In this document: positions 19,403 through 27,707 of the stretch, piece after piece
Numbering within the stretch: position 1 is the stretch's first letter
Layout of the letters: each line of letters opens with the position of its first letter
Source: Streptomyces sp. LX-29
GTDB taxonomy: Bacteria > Actinomycetota > Actinomycetes > Streptomycetales > Streptomycetaceae
Direction of reading: 5' to 3'
NCBI RefSeq assembly: GCF_029541745.1
Contig: NZ_CP089746.1
Span: 7,697,559-7,761,558, forward strand
Length of the DNA stretch: 64,000 bases
The notes under the pieces: generated by a model
The model's input: the letters and a program-made list of their open reading frames with translations, nothing else
The model's database searches: none
What the model was told of the DNA's origin: nothing
Translations under genes and position numbers: made by a program

Positions 19403-19585
19403 ATGTCCAAGGGTGCGAAGGCCGCCACCGGGGCGGTCGCGGTGGCCGTGATCCTGCTCTGGCTGCTGCCGCTGTGGGCGGCGGCACTGATCATCGTCGG
19501 GGTGCCCGTGGTGGGCTTCCTCCTGCTCGACCCGGAGCAGCGACGCAGGCTGCGCGGGTCCTTCCACAAGGAGATCGGACGCTGA
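19403..19585 (+). CDS. small membrane protein, 60 aa
   Basis: A 60-residue protein with a long hydrophobic stretch (residues about 9-46) that can form one or two membrane helices, flanked by a basic N-terminus and a charged C-terminal tail (DPEQRRRLRGSFHKEIGR). ATG 19403 has AAGGAGGCGG upstream, a very strong ribosome binding site, which supports a real gene. It is divergent from the SNF2 helicase gene. The function is unknown. Confidence 0.72.
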   Translation: MSKGAKAATGAVAVAVILLWLLPLWAAALIIVGVPVVGFLLLDPEQRRRLRGSFHKEIGR

Positions 19586-19827
19586 GGGCGCGGCCCGCCG
19601 CCGCACGGCCCGCCGCCGCGCGGTACGCCGAGCGGCCGGGGCCCGCGTGGGTCGGCCGCTGTCGGGGGAGGCTTCGCCGGCGTCCGCGACGATGAGCCTC
19701 GGTTCCATGGCCACTGCGCGCGATGCCGATTTCGGATGGGCGGGGGCGGGCTTCTCCGGGCGGCGGAAGGTGCCCGGCGCGAGGCGGGGAGAGTGGCCGG
19801 TCCCCCTCCGGCGGGTGGGAGGCGTTC

Positions 19828-20655
19828 TCAGTGCGGGCGAACGGCCAACCGGTCCAGGGCGTTCAGCAGGGCCGGCAGTTCGGGGCCCCGGCCGACCGGC
19901 AACACCTCGCCCGGAGCCTCGTCCAGGAGGACGAACGCGATGTCGTCGGTACGGGCCACGAGGCTCCAGCCCGGCCCGTCGGCCCGGAGCGTGCGCGCGT
20001 CGCCCGAGGCGAAGGCCGAGCGGATCCGGCCGGGCGGCGGGGGCGATTCCAGGTAGGCACGGGCCTCCTCCAGGACGCGGCGCACCCCCGCGTGCGGCTT
20101 CTCGCCCGCCGGCACGAAGGTCACCTCATCGCCGATCTGCTCCCGCCAGGTCGCCCACTGGAGCGCGATCTCGTCCGCCCCCAGCCGACGCTGCGCGGGA
20201 CCCCACCCGTCGGCGTCCGGCGGCGCGAGCGGCAGCCGCCCCGGCGCGGCTCCGTCCGCGGCCTCCGGGTCGAGCTCCGGATCGGGCCGCGGGTCGTGCG
20301 GAGCCGGGATGCCGGGCACGGCCACGGCGACCGCCAGCGGCCACCCGGGGAGCGAGGCGACGACGGAGCGTTCGTCGGGGGACAGGTCGTACTCCATGCC
20401 GCAGTCCCAGGCGGCGATCGCACAGGCGACGAGCGAGACGTCGTCGGTGACCACCGTCCAGCGCGCGCCCTCCTCGTCCTGGCCCAGGACCAGCCCGTAC
20501 CCGGCGTCGCACGGATCCAGCCCCAAGGCCCCGCAGACCTCCGGGTAGTCGTCCCCGAGCACGCTGGGAAACCGCGCGGGCGTCAGGAGGACAGCGGTCA
20601 GGACGTACAGCGCGCCGTCCCCCGCCTCCTCGGTGAGCTCGTCCGTCGTGGGCAC
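19828..20655 (-). CDS. hypothetical protein, 275 aa
   Basis: A 275-residue soluble, acidic protein. I do not recognise a family. Visible features are a Val-rich first 60 residues that look like beta strands (LYVLTAVLLTPARFPSVLGDDYPEVCG), a Pro/Asp-rich linker (about 120-160), and a C-terminal half with WATWREQIGDEVTFVPAG. GTG 20655 is preceded by GGAGGAGGAGG at ideal spacing. It might be an immunity-like or regulatory protein of the kind common in streptomycetes, but this is only an impression. Confidence 0.75.
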   Translation of the reverse strand: MPTTDELTEEAGDGALYVLTAVLLTPARFPSVLGDDYPEVCGALGLDPCDAGYGLVLGQDEEGARWTVVTDDVSLVACAIAAWDCGMEYDLSPDERSVVASLPGWPLAVAVAVPGIPAPHDPRPDPELDPEAADGAAPGRLPLAPPDADGWGPAQRRLGADEIALQWATWREQIGDEVTFVPAGEKPHAGVRRVLEEARAYLESPPPPGRIRSAFASGDARTLRADGPGWSLVARTDDIAFVLLDEAPGEVLPVGRGPELPALLNALDRLAVRPH

Positions 20656-20928
20656 GGCGGCCTCCTCCTCCAGCTCGTGTACGGCGTCCGGGCCGGACAC
20701 GGCTCGATCGACGCGGCCACCGTGACGGGCGGGCGCGCCCCGGCGTCGGGGCGACCGGGCGTACGGGGCGATCGACCGGTTCCGAGCGGCATGACGCCCT
20801 CGGCCACCTCCGGTGCATCGACCGACCACGTCCGGCCGACCGGTTGTCCGGCGCACCTTAACCAGCCGGTAGCCACGGCGTCGAGAGGTCGCGCGAAGCC
20901 GTCGTGGAACACGCGCCGGGCCGAACAC

Positions 20929-21435
20929 TCAGGCAGAGGGCAGACCCAGGAGGGACCGCGCCACCTCCTGCGGCGACTCGTCGCGCTCCCGCGCGAGCGC
21001 TATCACCGCCCGGCAGGCCAGTTCGTGCACGCCGAACGCCAGCGCCTCCGGCGACACCCACTCGGCCGCCTCCGCGCTGCGCTGCTCGTCCGCCTCCGCG
21101 CACGCGGCGACGTGGGTGGCCGCCGCCTCGAAGAGGTTGGGCCGATGGCGGGCCGGGCGCGGTCCGGCGGCCCTGCCGACGGGGCGGGGCACCGCGCGGC
21201 GTGCCGGCGCCGGCTGTGGGGCGGCGGGGCGGGGGGTCGCGGACCGCGGTGCCTCCGGCCGGGGAGCCGCCGTCGGCGGCGCGCCGGCGGGCCGCGCGGC
21301 GCGGGTCCGGGACGGCACGGTCCGGGGCCGCCAGAGGACCCGCCACACCTCGTCGATCAGCGTGCCCATTCCGCGGAGCTTTCCTGCCACGTCGACCATC
21401 CCCTCCATGAGCCGCTGGAAGTGCCGTAGCGTCAA
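20929..21435 (-). CDS. hypothetical protein with Pro/Ala-rich linker
   Basis: A 168-residue protein with two predicted helical ends separated by a proline-, alanine- and arginine-rich stretch (about residues 40-95). The N-terminal helix (MVDVAGKLRGMGTLIDEVWRVL) and the C-terminal part (LFEAAATHVAACAEADEQRS ... AREREESP-like) have good codon bias. TTG 21435 has GGAGG four bases upstream; ATG 21408 and ATG 21399 are alternative starts. No known domain is recognised. Confidence 0.6.
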   Translation of the reverse strand: MTLRHFQRLMEGMVDVAGKLRGMGTLIDEVWRVLWRPRTVPSRTRAARPAGAPPTAAPRPEAPRSATPRPAAPQPAPARRAVPRPVGRAAGPRPARHRPNLFEAAATHVAACAEADEQRSAEAAEWVSPEALAFGVHELACRAVIALARERDESPQEVARSLLGLPSA

Positions 21436-21813
21436 GTGTCCTCCGAGCGCGCGTCGTTGTCCCTGCCGTCGACGGGCCCGGGGCCACCGGGGGCGCGTCC
21501 GACCGAGGCGCACGGTCCACCCGAGGCCGAGGCCGAGGGCCCGCACGCCGCCGGCGGGCCGCGACGAGGGGCAGGCCCGACGGGACGAGGGCGTGGGCCG
21601 GACGGCGGGGGATGGGGCCGACGCGGGGCAGACCGGGCGCGGGAGGCGGCCCGCGTGAGCGGCTGGGGGCGGACGGGGGGGCGGACGGGACGTGTGGGCG
21701 GGCCGGGTGCGGGAGGTGGCCTGCCTGGGCGGCTGGAGGCCGACGCGGGTAGACGGATGCGTGCGCGGGCCGGGCCCATGCGTAGGGGCCGAGCGGCGGC
21801 GTTCGAGGCGGGG
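21436..21813. other. 378-base intergenic region, no gene seen
   Basis: Very GC-rich, with runs of G and loosely repeated GGCGGACGGG / GGCCGGGTGCGGGAGG elements around 21640-21760. It separates the start of the Pro-linker hypothetical gene from the end of the methyltransferase gene, both on the minus strand. The open frames through it are antisense or Arg/Gly-rich without coding bias. Confidence 0.4.
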
Positions 21814-22413
21814 TCAGCTGGGACGCTCGGCCAGGGCCAGGAAGCGCGCGTCCACGTCCTCGTAGGAGCTCAGCCGCCAGCCGGAGCGCGTCAGCACCGG
21901 GCGGAGGTTGGGCTCGGCGCGCAGGTCGTCAGGGGTGAGCCGGCGACCCTTCCGGGCGGCGAGCGCCGCCCTCCCGACGGGATGGAACAGCGCCAGCCGC
22001 CCGCCGGGCCGCACCACCCGCGCCAGCTCACGCAGCCCCGCCTCCGGGTCGGGCAGATGGGACAGCAGCCCGGCGGCGAACACCGCGTCGAGCGTTCCGT
22101 CGCGCAGCGGCAGCCGCGTCACGTCGGCGACCGTGAGCGGTGCCGCGCGGTGGCGCCCCGCGCGGACCGCCGCCTCCAGCATCGCCGGTGTGAGGTCGGC
22201 ACCGAGGACCCGCCCCTCCGGGCCCACGGCGGCGCGCAGCGCGGGCAGGGCGCGGCCGGTGCCGCAGCCCGCGTCGAGGACCGTGTCTCCGGTGCGCAGC
22301 TCCAGGTCGGCGACGGCGGCGGCATAGGCCGGCTCGTCATCGGGGAAGCGCGCGTCCCAGTCGGCCGCCCGCGCGGTGAAGAACTCCCGCACCTCGTGGT
22401 GGTCGTGGCTCAC
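21814..22413 (-). CDS. class I SAM-dependent methyltransferase
   Basis: A 199-residue Rossmann-fold methyltransferase of the UbiE/Methyltransf_11 type. Motif I is DTVLDAGCGTGRALPAL, motif II is GRVLGADLTPAML, followed by VTRLPLRDGTLDAVFAAGLLSHLPDPEAGL and ELARVVRPGGRLALF. The substrate is unknown. GTG 22413 has AAGGAG upstream and overlaps the permease stop by 4 bases (GTGA), so the two genes are translationally coupled. Confidence 0.92.
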   Translation of the reverse strand: MSHDHHEVREFFTARAADWDARFPDDEPAYAAAVADLELRTGDTVLDAGCGTGRALPALRAAVGPEGRVLGADLTPAMLEAAVRAGRHRAAPLTVADVTRLPLRDGTLDAVFAAGLLSHLPDPEAGLRELARVVRPGGRLALFHPVGRAALAARKGRRLTPDDLRAEPNLRPVLTRSGWRLSSYEDVDARFLALAERPS

Positions 22414-23906
22414 AGGGCTCCTTCGGAGGTGGTGGAGGCGGCGGCGCCCCGTCGGCGACCGTCCAGGGTCGACAGCGCGGCGTAGAGCGCGCCCGCGACG
22501 AGCAGCGCCACGACCACGCCGATGTTCATCGCGCCGAGCGTGCCCCGCGCGGCGCTCTCGGTGAGCAGGAACCCCACGCCTCGTGCGAGGTGTGGATCGG
22601 CGGAGGTGATCAGTCCCAGCCCGAGGGCGGTGGCCGCGGCGAGCGAGACCACGGCGGGCCATCCCACGGGCCGGACCGCGGTGAGGTCGTACCCCGCCGC
22701 GCGGCGACGCCACTGCTCGACCAGGAACACCGCCACCCAGGCCGCCATCGTCACCCCGACGATGGACAGGAACGCCTGAAACGTGGCGAGGAAGCTCTGC
22801 GAGACGAACAGCAGGTACCAGCCGCCGAGGGTCATCAGCGCGCCGTCGACCAGGACCGCCAGATGACGCCGGATCGGTACGCCGAGCGTGAGCAGCGACA
22901 TCCCCGAACTGTAGATGTCCATGATCGCGCCAGAGACGAAGCCGCCGACGGCGGTGAGCAGATACGGCACCAGGAACCAGGTCGGCAGCTCGGCGGCCAG
23001 GGCGCCGACCGGGTCGGCGGCGGCAGCGGCTGCCAGCCGTGGATCGCCCGAGGTCAGCAGCGCGCCGAAGACCAGCAGCACCAGCGGCGCCAGGACGCCG
23101 CCCAGCGTCGTCCAGCCGGCGATGCCCCGCGCGGAGGCGTCGCGCGGCAGATAGCGGCTGTAGTCCGCGCCGCAGTTGACCCAGCCCAGACCGAGCAGGG
23201 TCATGGCGAAGACGACGCCGCCGACGAACACCCCGGCGTCCCCCGGGGCGCCGCCCGCCGTCGACAGGTCGACGCGATCGGCCATGAGGACCATGTACGC
23301 GACCGTCATCACGGCTATGGCGGCGGTGAGGTACTTCTGCACCTTCATGATCAGCGCGTGCCCGTACACTCCGACGACGACCACCACGGCGGCCGTCACC
23401 GCGAAGCACAGCGCGACGGCGGTGGTCGTCGGCGAGCCCTCGCCGCCCCGCTCGGCGAAGGCACCCGGGGCGACGCGCGCCAGGATGGCCGCACCACCCA
23501 GCGAGGAGAGGGTGACCAGCACGGTCTCCCAACCGACGTTGGAGACGTAGCTGAAGAGGGTCGGCAGCTTGTTGCCGTGCAGTCCGAAGGAGAGCCGGCT
23601 GATCGCCATGGTCGGCGCCCCGGTCCGCGCGCCCGCCACCGACACCAGGCCGACGAGCGCGAACGACAGCACATAGCCGATCGCTCCGGCGGCGACGGCC
23701 TGCCACCACCCCAGCCCCAAACCCATCAGGTAGACGCCGAAGGCGACGCCCGCGAGCGAGAGGTTCGAGGCCGCCCACGGCCAGAAGAGCGACGCCGGCG
23801 TGCCGTGCCGCTCGGCGTCGGGGACCGGGTTGATCCCGTTGCGTTCGACCGCTCCGGCGGAGGTGTTCACGGTGCGCCGCCGCGGGGCCGTGGGCTGTCG
23901 TGTCAT
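22410..23906 (-). CDS. purine/cytosine permease family transporter (NCS1)
   Basis: A 498-residue integral membrane transporter with about 12 predicted helices, of the nucleobase:cation symporter-1 family that imports cytosine, purines or related compounds. Typical features are the N-terminal ERNGINPVPDAERHGTPASLFWPWAASNLS segment, GARTGAPTMAISRLSFG in TM2-3, and NCGADYSRYLP in the middle. ATG 23906 was chosen (GTG 23909 directly precedes it). It is co-transcribed with a methyltransferase, an unusual partner that may hint at uptake and modification of a nucleobase-like compound; that is speculation. Confidence 0.92.
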   Translation of the reverse strand: MTRQPTAPRRRTVNTSAGAVERNGINPVPDAERHGTPASLFWPWAASNLSLAGVAFGVYLMGLGLGWWQAVAAGAIGYVLSFALVGLVSVAGARTGAPTMAISRLSFGLHGNKLPTLFSYVSNVGWETVLVTLSSLGGAAILARVAPGAFAERGGEGSPTTTAVALCFAVTAAVVVVVGVYGHALIMKVQKYLTAAIAVMTVAYMVLMADRVDLSTAGGAPGDAGVFVGGVVFAMTLLGLGWVNCGADYSRYLPRDASARGIAGWTTLGGVLAPLVLLVFGALLTSGDPRLAAAAAADPVGALAAELPTWFLVPYLLTAVGGFVSGAIMDIYSSGMSLLTLGVPIRRHLAVLVDGALMTLGGWYLLFVSQSFLATFQAFLSIVGVTMAAWVAVFLVEQWRRRAAGYDLTAVRPVGWPAVVSLAAATALGLGLITSADPHLARGVGFLLTESAARGTLGAMNIGVVVALLVAGALYAALSTLDGRRRGAAASTTSEGAL

Positions 23907-23993
23907 CACACCATGATCGCGCGAGCCCGCGATCCCGTGAACGGCCCCGGCGCAGTGGCGACGGGCCCGCCCGCGAGAAGGCCGAGCCCCCCG

Positions 23994-24422
23994 CTAGTCG
24001 GTGAGCCCCGACAGCGCGACGACCTGGTCCACATGGACGCGGACGACCAGCTCGCCGGGGACCCCGTTGCGGGCGCCGAACTCCTCCGCCCGGTCCTCGC
24101 CCATGTAGCGGGCGGCGATCCGGGTCGCCCAGTGGCGGAGTTCGTCGAGGTCCTCACTCAGCTCCGCCCGCCCGCGCAGCGTGACGAAGGCGAACGGCGG
24201 CCGCTCGTCGTCCACGCAGAGGCTGACCCGCCCGTCGCGTGCCAGATTGCGTCCCTTGACGGTGTCCTTCCCGGTGTTGAAGACCACGTCCTCCCCGTCG
24301 AGCAGGAACCACACCGGGGCGAGGTGCGGGCTCCCGTCCGCCCGGACCGTCGCCAGCTTCGCGGTGCGGGTTCCCTCGGAGACGAATGCCTGCCACTGAT
24401 CCTTGGTCATCTTCTGCGCCAT
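23994..24422 (-). CDS. PPOX-class F420/FMN-dependent oxidoreductase
   Basis: A 142-residue split-barrel flavin/deazaflavin-binding protein of the PPOX family, dimeric and cytosolic. Diagnostic segments are KLATVRADGSPHLAPVWFLLDGEDVVFNT, KGRNLARDGRVSLCVDDE and FVTLRGRAEL. Actinobacterial relatives mostly use coenzyme F420 to reduce small molecules. ATG 24422 is preceded by AGGATGGGG. It lies upstream of, and divergent from, the roadblock gene. Confidence 0.88.
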   Translation of the reverse strand: MAQKMTKDQWQAFVSEGTRTAKLATVRADGSPHLAPVWFLLDGEDVVFNTGKDTVKGRNLARDGRVSLCVDDERPPFAFVTLRGRAELSEDLDELRHWATRIAARYMGEDRAEEFGARNGVPGELVVRVHVDQVVALSGLTD

Positions 24423-24544
24423 GTCCCCATCCTGCCAACCCGCTCACACAGGCGCCGCCAGTCCCGAGGTCGGGTTGCCGAGACGACGGCAGTGAGAAAG
24501 GCTGGTGCAGGTGCGGGGAATTCGCCGGACGGGGAGGGCACGGA

Positions 24545-24955
24545 ATGGCACTCAGTAAGGGGCTCGACTGGCTGCTGGACGACCTGACCGAGCGTGTCGA
24601 GCACGTGCGGCACGCCCTCGTGTTGTCGACCGACGGCCTGGTGACCGCCGCCAGCTCCTCGCTACCACGCCAGGACGCGGAGCACCTCGCCGCGGTCGCA
24701 TCGGGTCTGCACAGCCTCGCCAAGGGGTCCGGGCGGCACTTCCGGACCGGCCGGGTGCGGCAGACGGTGGTGGAGTTCGAGGAGGGCGTGCTGTTCGTGA
24801 CGGCGGCCGGAGACGGCAGCTGTCTCTGCGTGCTCGGCGGGCCGGACAGCGACGTCGGGCAGATCGCGTACGAGATGGCGCTGATGGTGAACAGAGTCGG
24901 GGAGCATCTGGGCGTCGAGTCCCGACGGCAGAGCAGCGCGACCAGTCACCTCTAG
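24545..24955 (+). CDS. roadblock/LC7 domain protein (CvnB-like)
   Basis: A 136-residue roadblock/LC7 protein, the kind found as CvnB in streptomycete conservons, where it accompanies a sensor kinase, a DUF742 protein and a small GTPase. The DWLLDDLTERVEHVRHALVLSTDGL N-terminus and EFEEGVLFVTAAGDGSCLCVL strand region are characteristic. ATG 24545 has GGGGAGGG upstream. None of the other conservon genes is present on either side, so it is an orphan member. Confidence 0.9.
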   Translation: MALSKGLDWLLDDLTERVEHVRHALVLSTDGLVTAASSSLPRQDAEHLAAVASGLHSLAKGSGRHFRTGRVRQTVVEFEEGVLFVTAAGDGSCLCVLGGPDSDVGQIAYEMALMVNRVGEHLGVESRRQSSATSHL

Positions 24956-25117
24956 CGGCCGATCGGACCGGGGAATCCGGCGGTCGGCCGGTCGGCTGAG
25001 CGACGCGGTCGGCCGCCGAGGGCCGGAAGGGGATCACCCGAAGGGCTGAGCGGGTTGTCCACATGCGCGGACCTGTCCACAGCCACGCCCACCGCCTCCG
25101 CGCCGCCGCTAGATTCG

Positions 25118-25130
25118 TCACTGTCAGTGA
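25118..25130. promoter_or_regulatory. palindrome TCACTGTCAGTGA upstream of the DUF6397 gene
   Basis: A perfect 6-bp inverted repeat with one central base (TCACTG-T-CAGTGA), 75 bases before the DUF6397 start, in an otherwise featureless 250-base gap. It has the size and symmetry of a dimeric repressor operator. It resembles inverted halves of the BldD box (AGTGA/TCACT) but I cannot assign a regulator. Confidence 0.45.
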
Positions 25131-25205
25131 TTGATCGCGGGTCAGGGCGTAGCGGCACGTGAAGGCGTGGCGCTCCGTCGGGATCCAGAGCGGGGGAGGC
25201 CAGCG

Positions 25206-26273
25206 ATGGTCGTACGCGAGCATGTTCTGTCGGAGCAGACGCCGGCCCCGGGGCGGCGACCCGTGCCGTGCCCGGAGGCGCCGGCGCGGCCACCCGAGAC
25301 ACCGGCCCCGGATCCCGGCCGGCCGCCGGAGGACACCGTCGCGTCCGGCTGGGCCGCCCGGCGACTGGGTCTGAAACCCAGCGAGTTCGAGCTGGCCGTA
25401 CAGCTGGGTGAGGTGCGCACCGTGGCCACCGGCACCCCCTGGCTGCGGCGCGTGGACCGCACCGAGCTGCGCCGGCTCGCCGAGGCCGAGGGCGGCCCCG
25501 AGGGGCTGCGGGAGCGGCTGCGGTCGGTCGGAGTAGGGCAGGGTGCGGAGCTGTTGGGCATCAGCCCCGGCCGATTCGGCCGGCTGGCGCGCTGCGGGTG
25601 CTTCACCCCCGTCCGCTTCTACGTGAACCGCTACCAGGCCGTCGTCTGGCTCTATCTCGCGACCGAGGTGCGGCGGTTCGCCGAGCGGGAGCCGGAGTTG
25701 CTGACCGGCCGCGCCCCGGCCGGGCTGCTGGCGATGCTCGCCGCCGGCGAGGACCTGCGGGCCCGCGGCTGGCGCGGCCGCCGGGCCGAGCAGCTCATCG
25801 GGCAGACGGACGACCCGTGGGAGCGAGCCGCGGTGTGGGCTGCCCTGTTGGCCCCCGACGAGCTGGACCAGGCCGTGGAGGACCCGCATGAGCGTGCCTG
25901 GCTGCGGCGCCTCCGCCCCGCCCTGGTCTCCTCCGGAGCCCACGCCCCCGGCTCGCGCGACGCGGCCGCAGGCGTGCTCACGGCGGACGACCCGGTGGAG
26001 CTCCTCACCTGCCGCCTCTGCCTCGCCGCGGCGCTGACCACGGCCCGCGCGGCCCGTCCGGCCCCGCTCCTCGGGCCGGCCGAGGCCGTTCCCGGGGGCG
26101 TCGAGGCGTGGCCGCCCGGGGAGATCGCGGAGCCGTCGGGGGCGGCGGCGACGGGGGCGATGGGGACGACACAGGCGACGGGGTTGAAGGCTGCCGGGCG
26201 GCCCGCGCTTGGTCCCGCCTCCCGCACCGGCCGCTCGCGCCCGCTGTGGAGGCGACTGCTCGGCCGTGCCTGA
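25206..26273 (+). CDS. DUF6397 family protein
   Basis: A 355-residue protein of a streptomycete family with no known activity. The conserved part (about residues 40-200) contains ASGWAARRLGLKPSEFELAVQLGEVRT and GVGQGAELLGISPGRFGRLARCG, which look like two helix-turn-helix-like modules. The C-terminal 90 residues are Ala/Gly-rich and less conserved, ending RRLLGRA. ATG 25206 has GGGGAGG upstream. A DNA-binding or regulatory role is plausible from the HTH-like segments but unproven. Confidence 0.82.
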   Translation: MVVREHVLSEQTPAPGRRPVPCPEAPARPPETPAPDPGRPPEDTVASGWAARRLGLKPSEFELAVQLGEVRTVATGTPWLRRVDRTELRRLAEAEGGPEGLRERLRSVGVGQGAELLGISPGRFGRLARCGCFTPVRFYVNRYQAVVWLYLATEVRRFAEREPELLTGRAPAGLLAMLAAGEDLRARGWRGRRAEQLIGQTDDPWERAAVWAALLAPDELDQAVEDPHERAWLRRLRPALVSSGAHAPGSRDAAAGVLTADDPVELLTCRLCLAAALTTARAARPAPLLGPAEAVPGGVEAWPPGEIAEPSGAAATGAMGTTQATGLKAAGRPALGPASRTGRSRPLWRRLLGRA

Positions 26274-26367
26274 CTCCCGGGCACCCACAGGGGAGTCGAG
26301 CCCCGCCTGGAGACGGTCGACGCCGCATCGCTCCTCGCCGTGGTGGACCATCGATAAGAAGATCAGC

Positions 26368-26386
26368 TTAGGTTAGGCTTCCCTAG
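26368..26386 (+). promoter_or_regulatory. iron box (DmdR/IdeR-type operator)
   Basis: TTAGGTTAGGCTTCCCTAG matches 16 of 19 positions of the DtxR/IdeR consensus TTAGGTTAGGCTAACCTAA. It lies 54 bases before the start of a siderophore-binding lipoprotein gene, in the region expected for its promoter. Under iron sufficiency DmdR1 should bind here and repress the gene. Confidence 0.88.
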
Positions 26387-26439
26387 CCTTGTCGATGCTG
26401 TTGTGACGCCTGTCCCGTGATGACGGAAGTAGAGCACCC

Positions 26440-27468
26440 ATGACGTATGACCTCGCCCGCTCAGCCCGTCTGTCGCGCCGTGGCCTGTTCGCGGCCGGCG
26501 GTGCCCTCGCCCTCGCTCCGGTGCTGGCGGCCTGCGGCGGTGACAAGAAGGACGACACGGCGAAGGCGGGCGAAAGCTCCTGGTCCTTCAAGGACGACCG
26601 GGGCCGCACGGTCACGCGGAAGAAGAGGCCGGAGCGGATCGTGGCCTTCGTCAGCACCGCCGCGGCGCTGTACGACTACGGGATCGAGTGCACCGGCATC
26701 TTCGGGCCCAGCTCGCCGGTGCACGGCAAGCCCAACCCGCAGGCCGGAGACCTCGATGTGGAACGGCTGACCAGCCTCGGCGAGGCGTGGGGCGCGTTCA
26801 GCATCGAGAAGTACGCCCGGCTCCGGCCCGACCTGTTGGTCAGCAACATGTTCCCGGCGCCTGATCTGTGGTTCGTGCCGCAGGACAGCGCCAAGAAGAT
26901 CCAGGAGATCGCGCCCAGCGTCGGCATCAACGTCGCTCGCACCTCACTGCTCAACCCGCTCAAGCGCACGGCCGAGCTCGCCGAGTCTCTCGGTGCCGAC
27001 CTCGGCGCGCGCAAGGTCGTCGACGCCAAGGCGCGCTTCGACCGGGCCGTCCGGACCCTGCGCGAGGCCGCCGCGGCCAACAAGGGCCTGAAGATCCTCG
27101 CCATGACCGCCGACCCGGACAACCTCTACGTCGCGGTCCCCGACTCGTACTGCGACCTCAACTTCTACAAGAGCCTCGGCGTCGAGTTCGTGGAGGGCAA
27201 GAAGAGCGACAAGTGGGGCTTCTGGGAGTTCCTCAGCTGGGAGAACGCCGACAAGTACCACGCCGACCTGATAATGATCGACAACCGTTCCAGCGCACTG
27301 CCGCGGCAGCAGCTCGACGAGCGACCCACCTGGCGCCGGCTTCCCGCGATCAAGGCCGAGCAGACCGTCGACTGGGCCATGGAAGAGCGCTTCAGCTACG
27401 CCGGCTACGCGCCGGTGCTCGAACAACTCGCCGCCGCGATAACCAAGTCCAAGAAGCTGCGCGCTTAG
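26440..27468 (+). CDS. iron-siderophore ABC transporter substrate-binding lipoprotein
   Basis: A 342-residue periplasmic-binding-protein (FecB/FhuD-like, TroA superfamily) lipoprotein that captures ferric siderophores outside the membrane. The N-terminus has a twin-arginine-like RLSRRGLF and a lipobox with Cys32 (LAAC). The Peripla_BP_2 domain follows (RPERIVAFVSTAAALYDYG ... LRPDLLVSN ... KADLIMIDNR-like). The iron box upstream predicts iron repression. No permease or ATPase is adjacent, so it must serve a transporter encoded elsewhere. A ribosome binding site, GGAAGTAGAG, precedes ATG 26440. Confidence 0.92.
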   Translation: MTYDLARSARLSRRGLFAAGGALALAPVLAACGGDKKDDTAKAGESSWSFKDDRGRTVTRKKRPERIVAFVSTAAALYDYGIECTGIFGPSSPVHGKPNPQAGDLDVERLTSLGEAWGAFSIEKYARLRPDLLVSNMFPAPDLWFVPQDSAKKIQEIAPSVGINVARTSLLNPLKRTAELAESLGADLGARKVVDAKARFDRAVRTLREAAAANKGLKILAMTADPDNLYVAVPDSYCDLNFYKSLGVEFVEGKKSDKWGFWEFLSWENADKYHADLIMIDNRSSALPRQQLDERPTWRRLPAIKAEQTVDWAMEERFSYAGYAPVLEQLAAAITKSKKLRA

Positions 27469-27500
27469 CCGCGCCCCGGTCCGCCGGGTCGGGGACGAGG

Positions 27501-27560
27501 AGCCGCCGGTCGGCGCGAGGATCCGCCGGTCGGAGCGAGATCCGCCGGGTCCGTGCCGAG
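27501..27560. repeat. about 20-bp tandem repeat in gap after the siderophore-binding gene
   Basis: Three imperfect units, two sharing CCGCCGGTCGG-GCGAG and the third carrying CCGCCGGGTCCG, follow the siderophore-binding gene (stop 27466-27468). The 239-base gap between this gene and the converging reductase gene holds no gene. Confidence 0.6.
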
Positions 27561-27707
27561 GTTGTCCCCGAGTGGCCCGAGCGTCCCCGAGCCGCCCGGG
27601 CCGATCCGATCTGGCCGACCCCCGCGGCGAGGGTGGTGGTCAGCGCCCCGCCGCGGCAGCCGTGGCGCCGGAACTCCTCGGCCCCGTCCCCGAGTCCGTT
27701 CGGGCAC

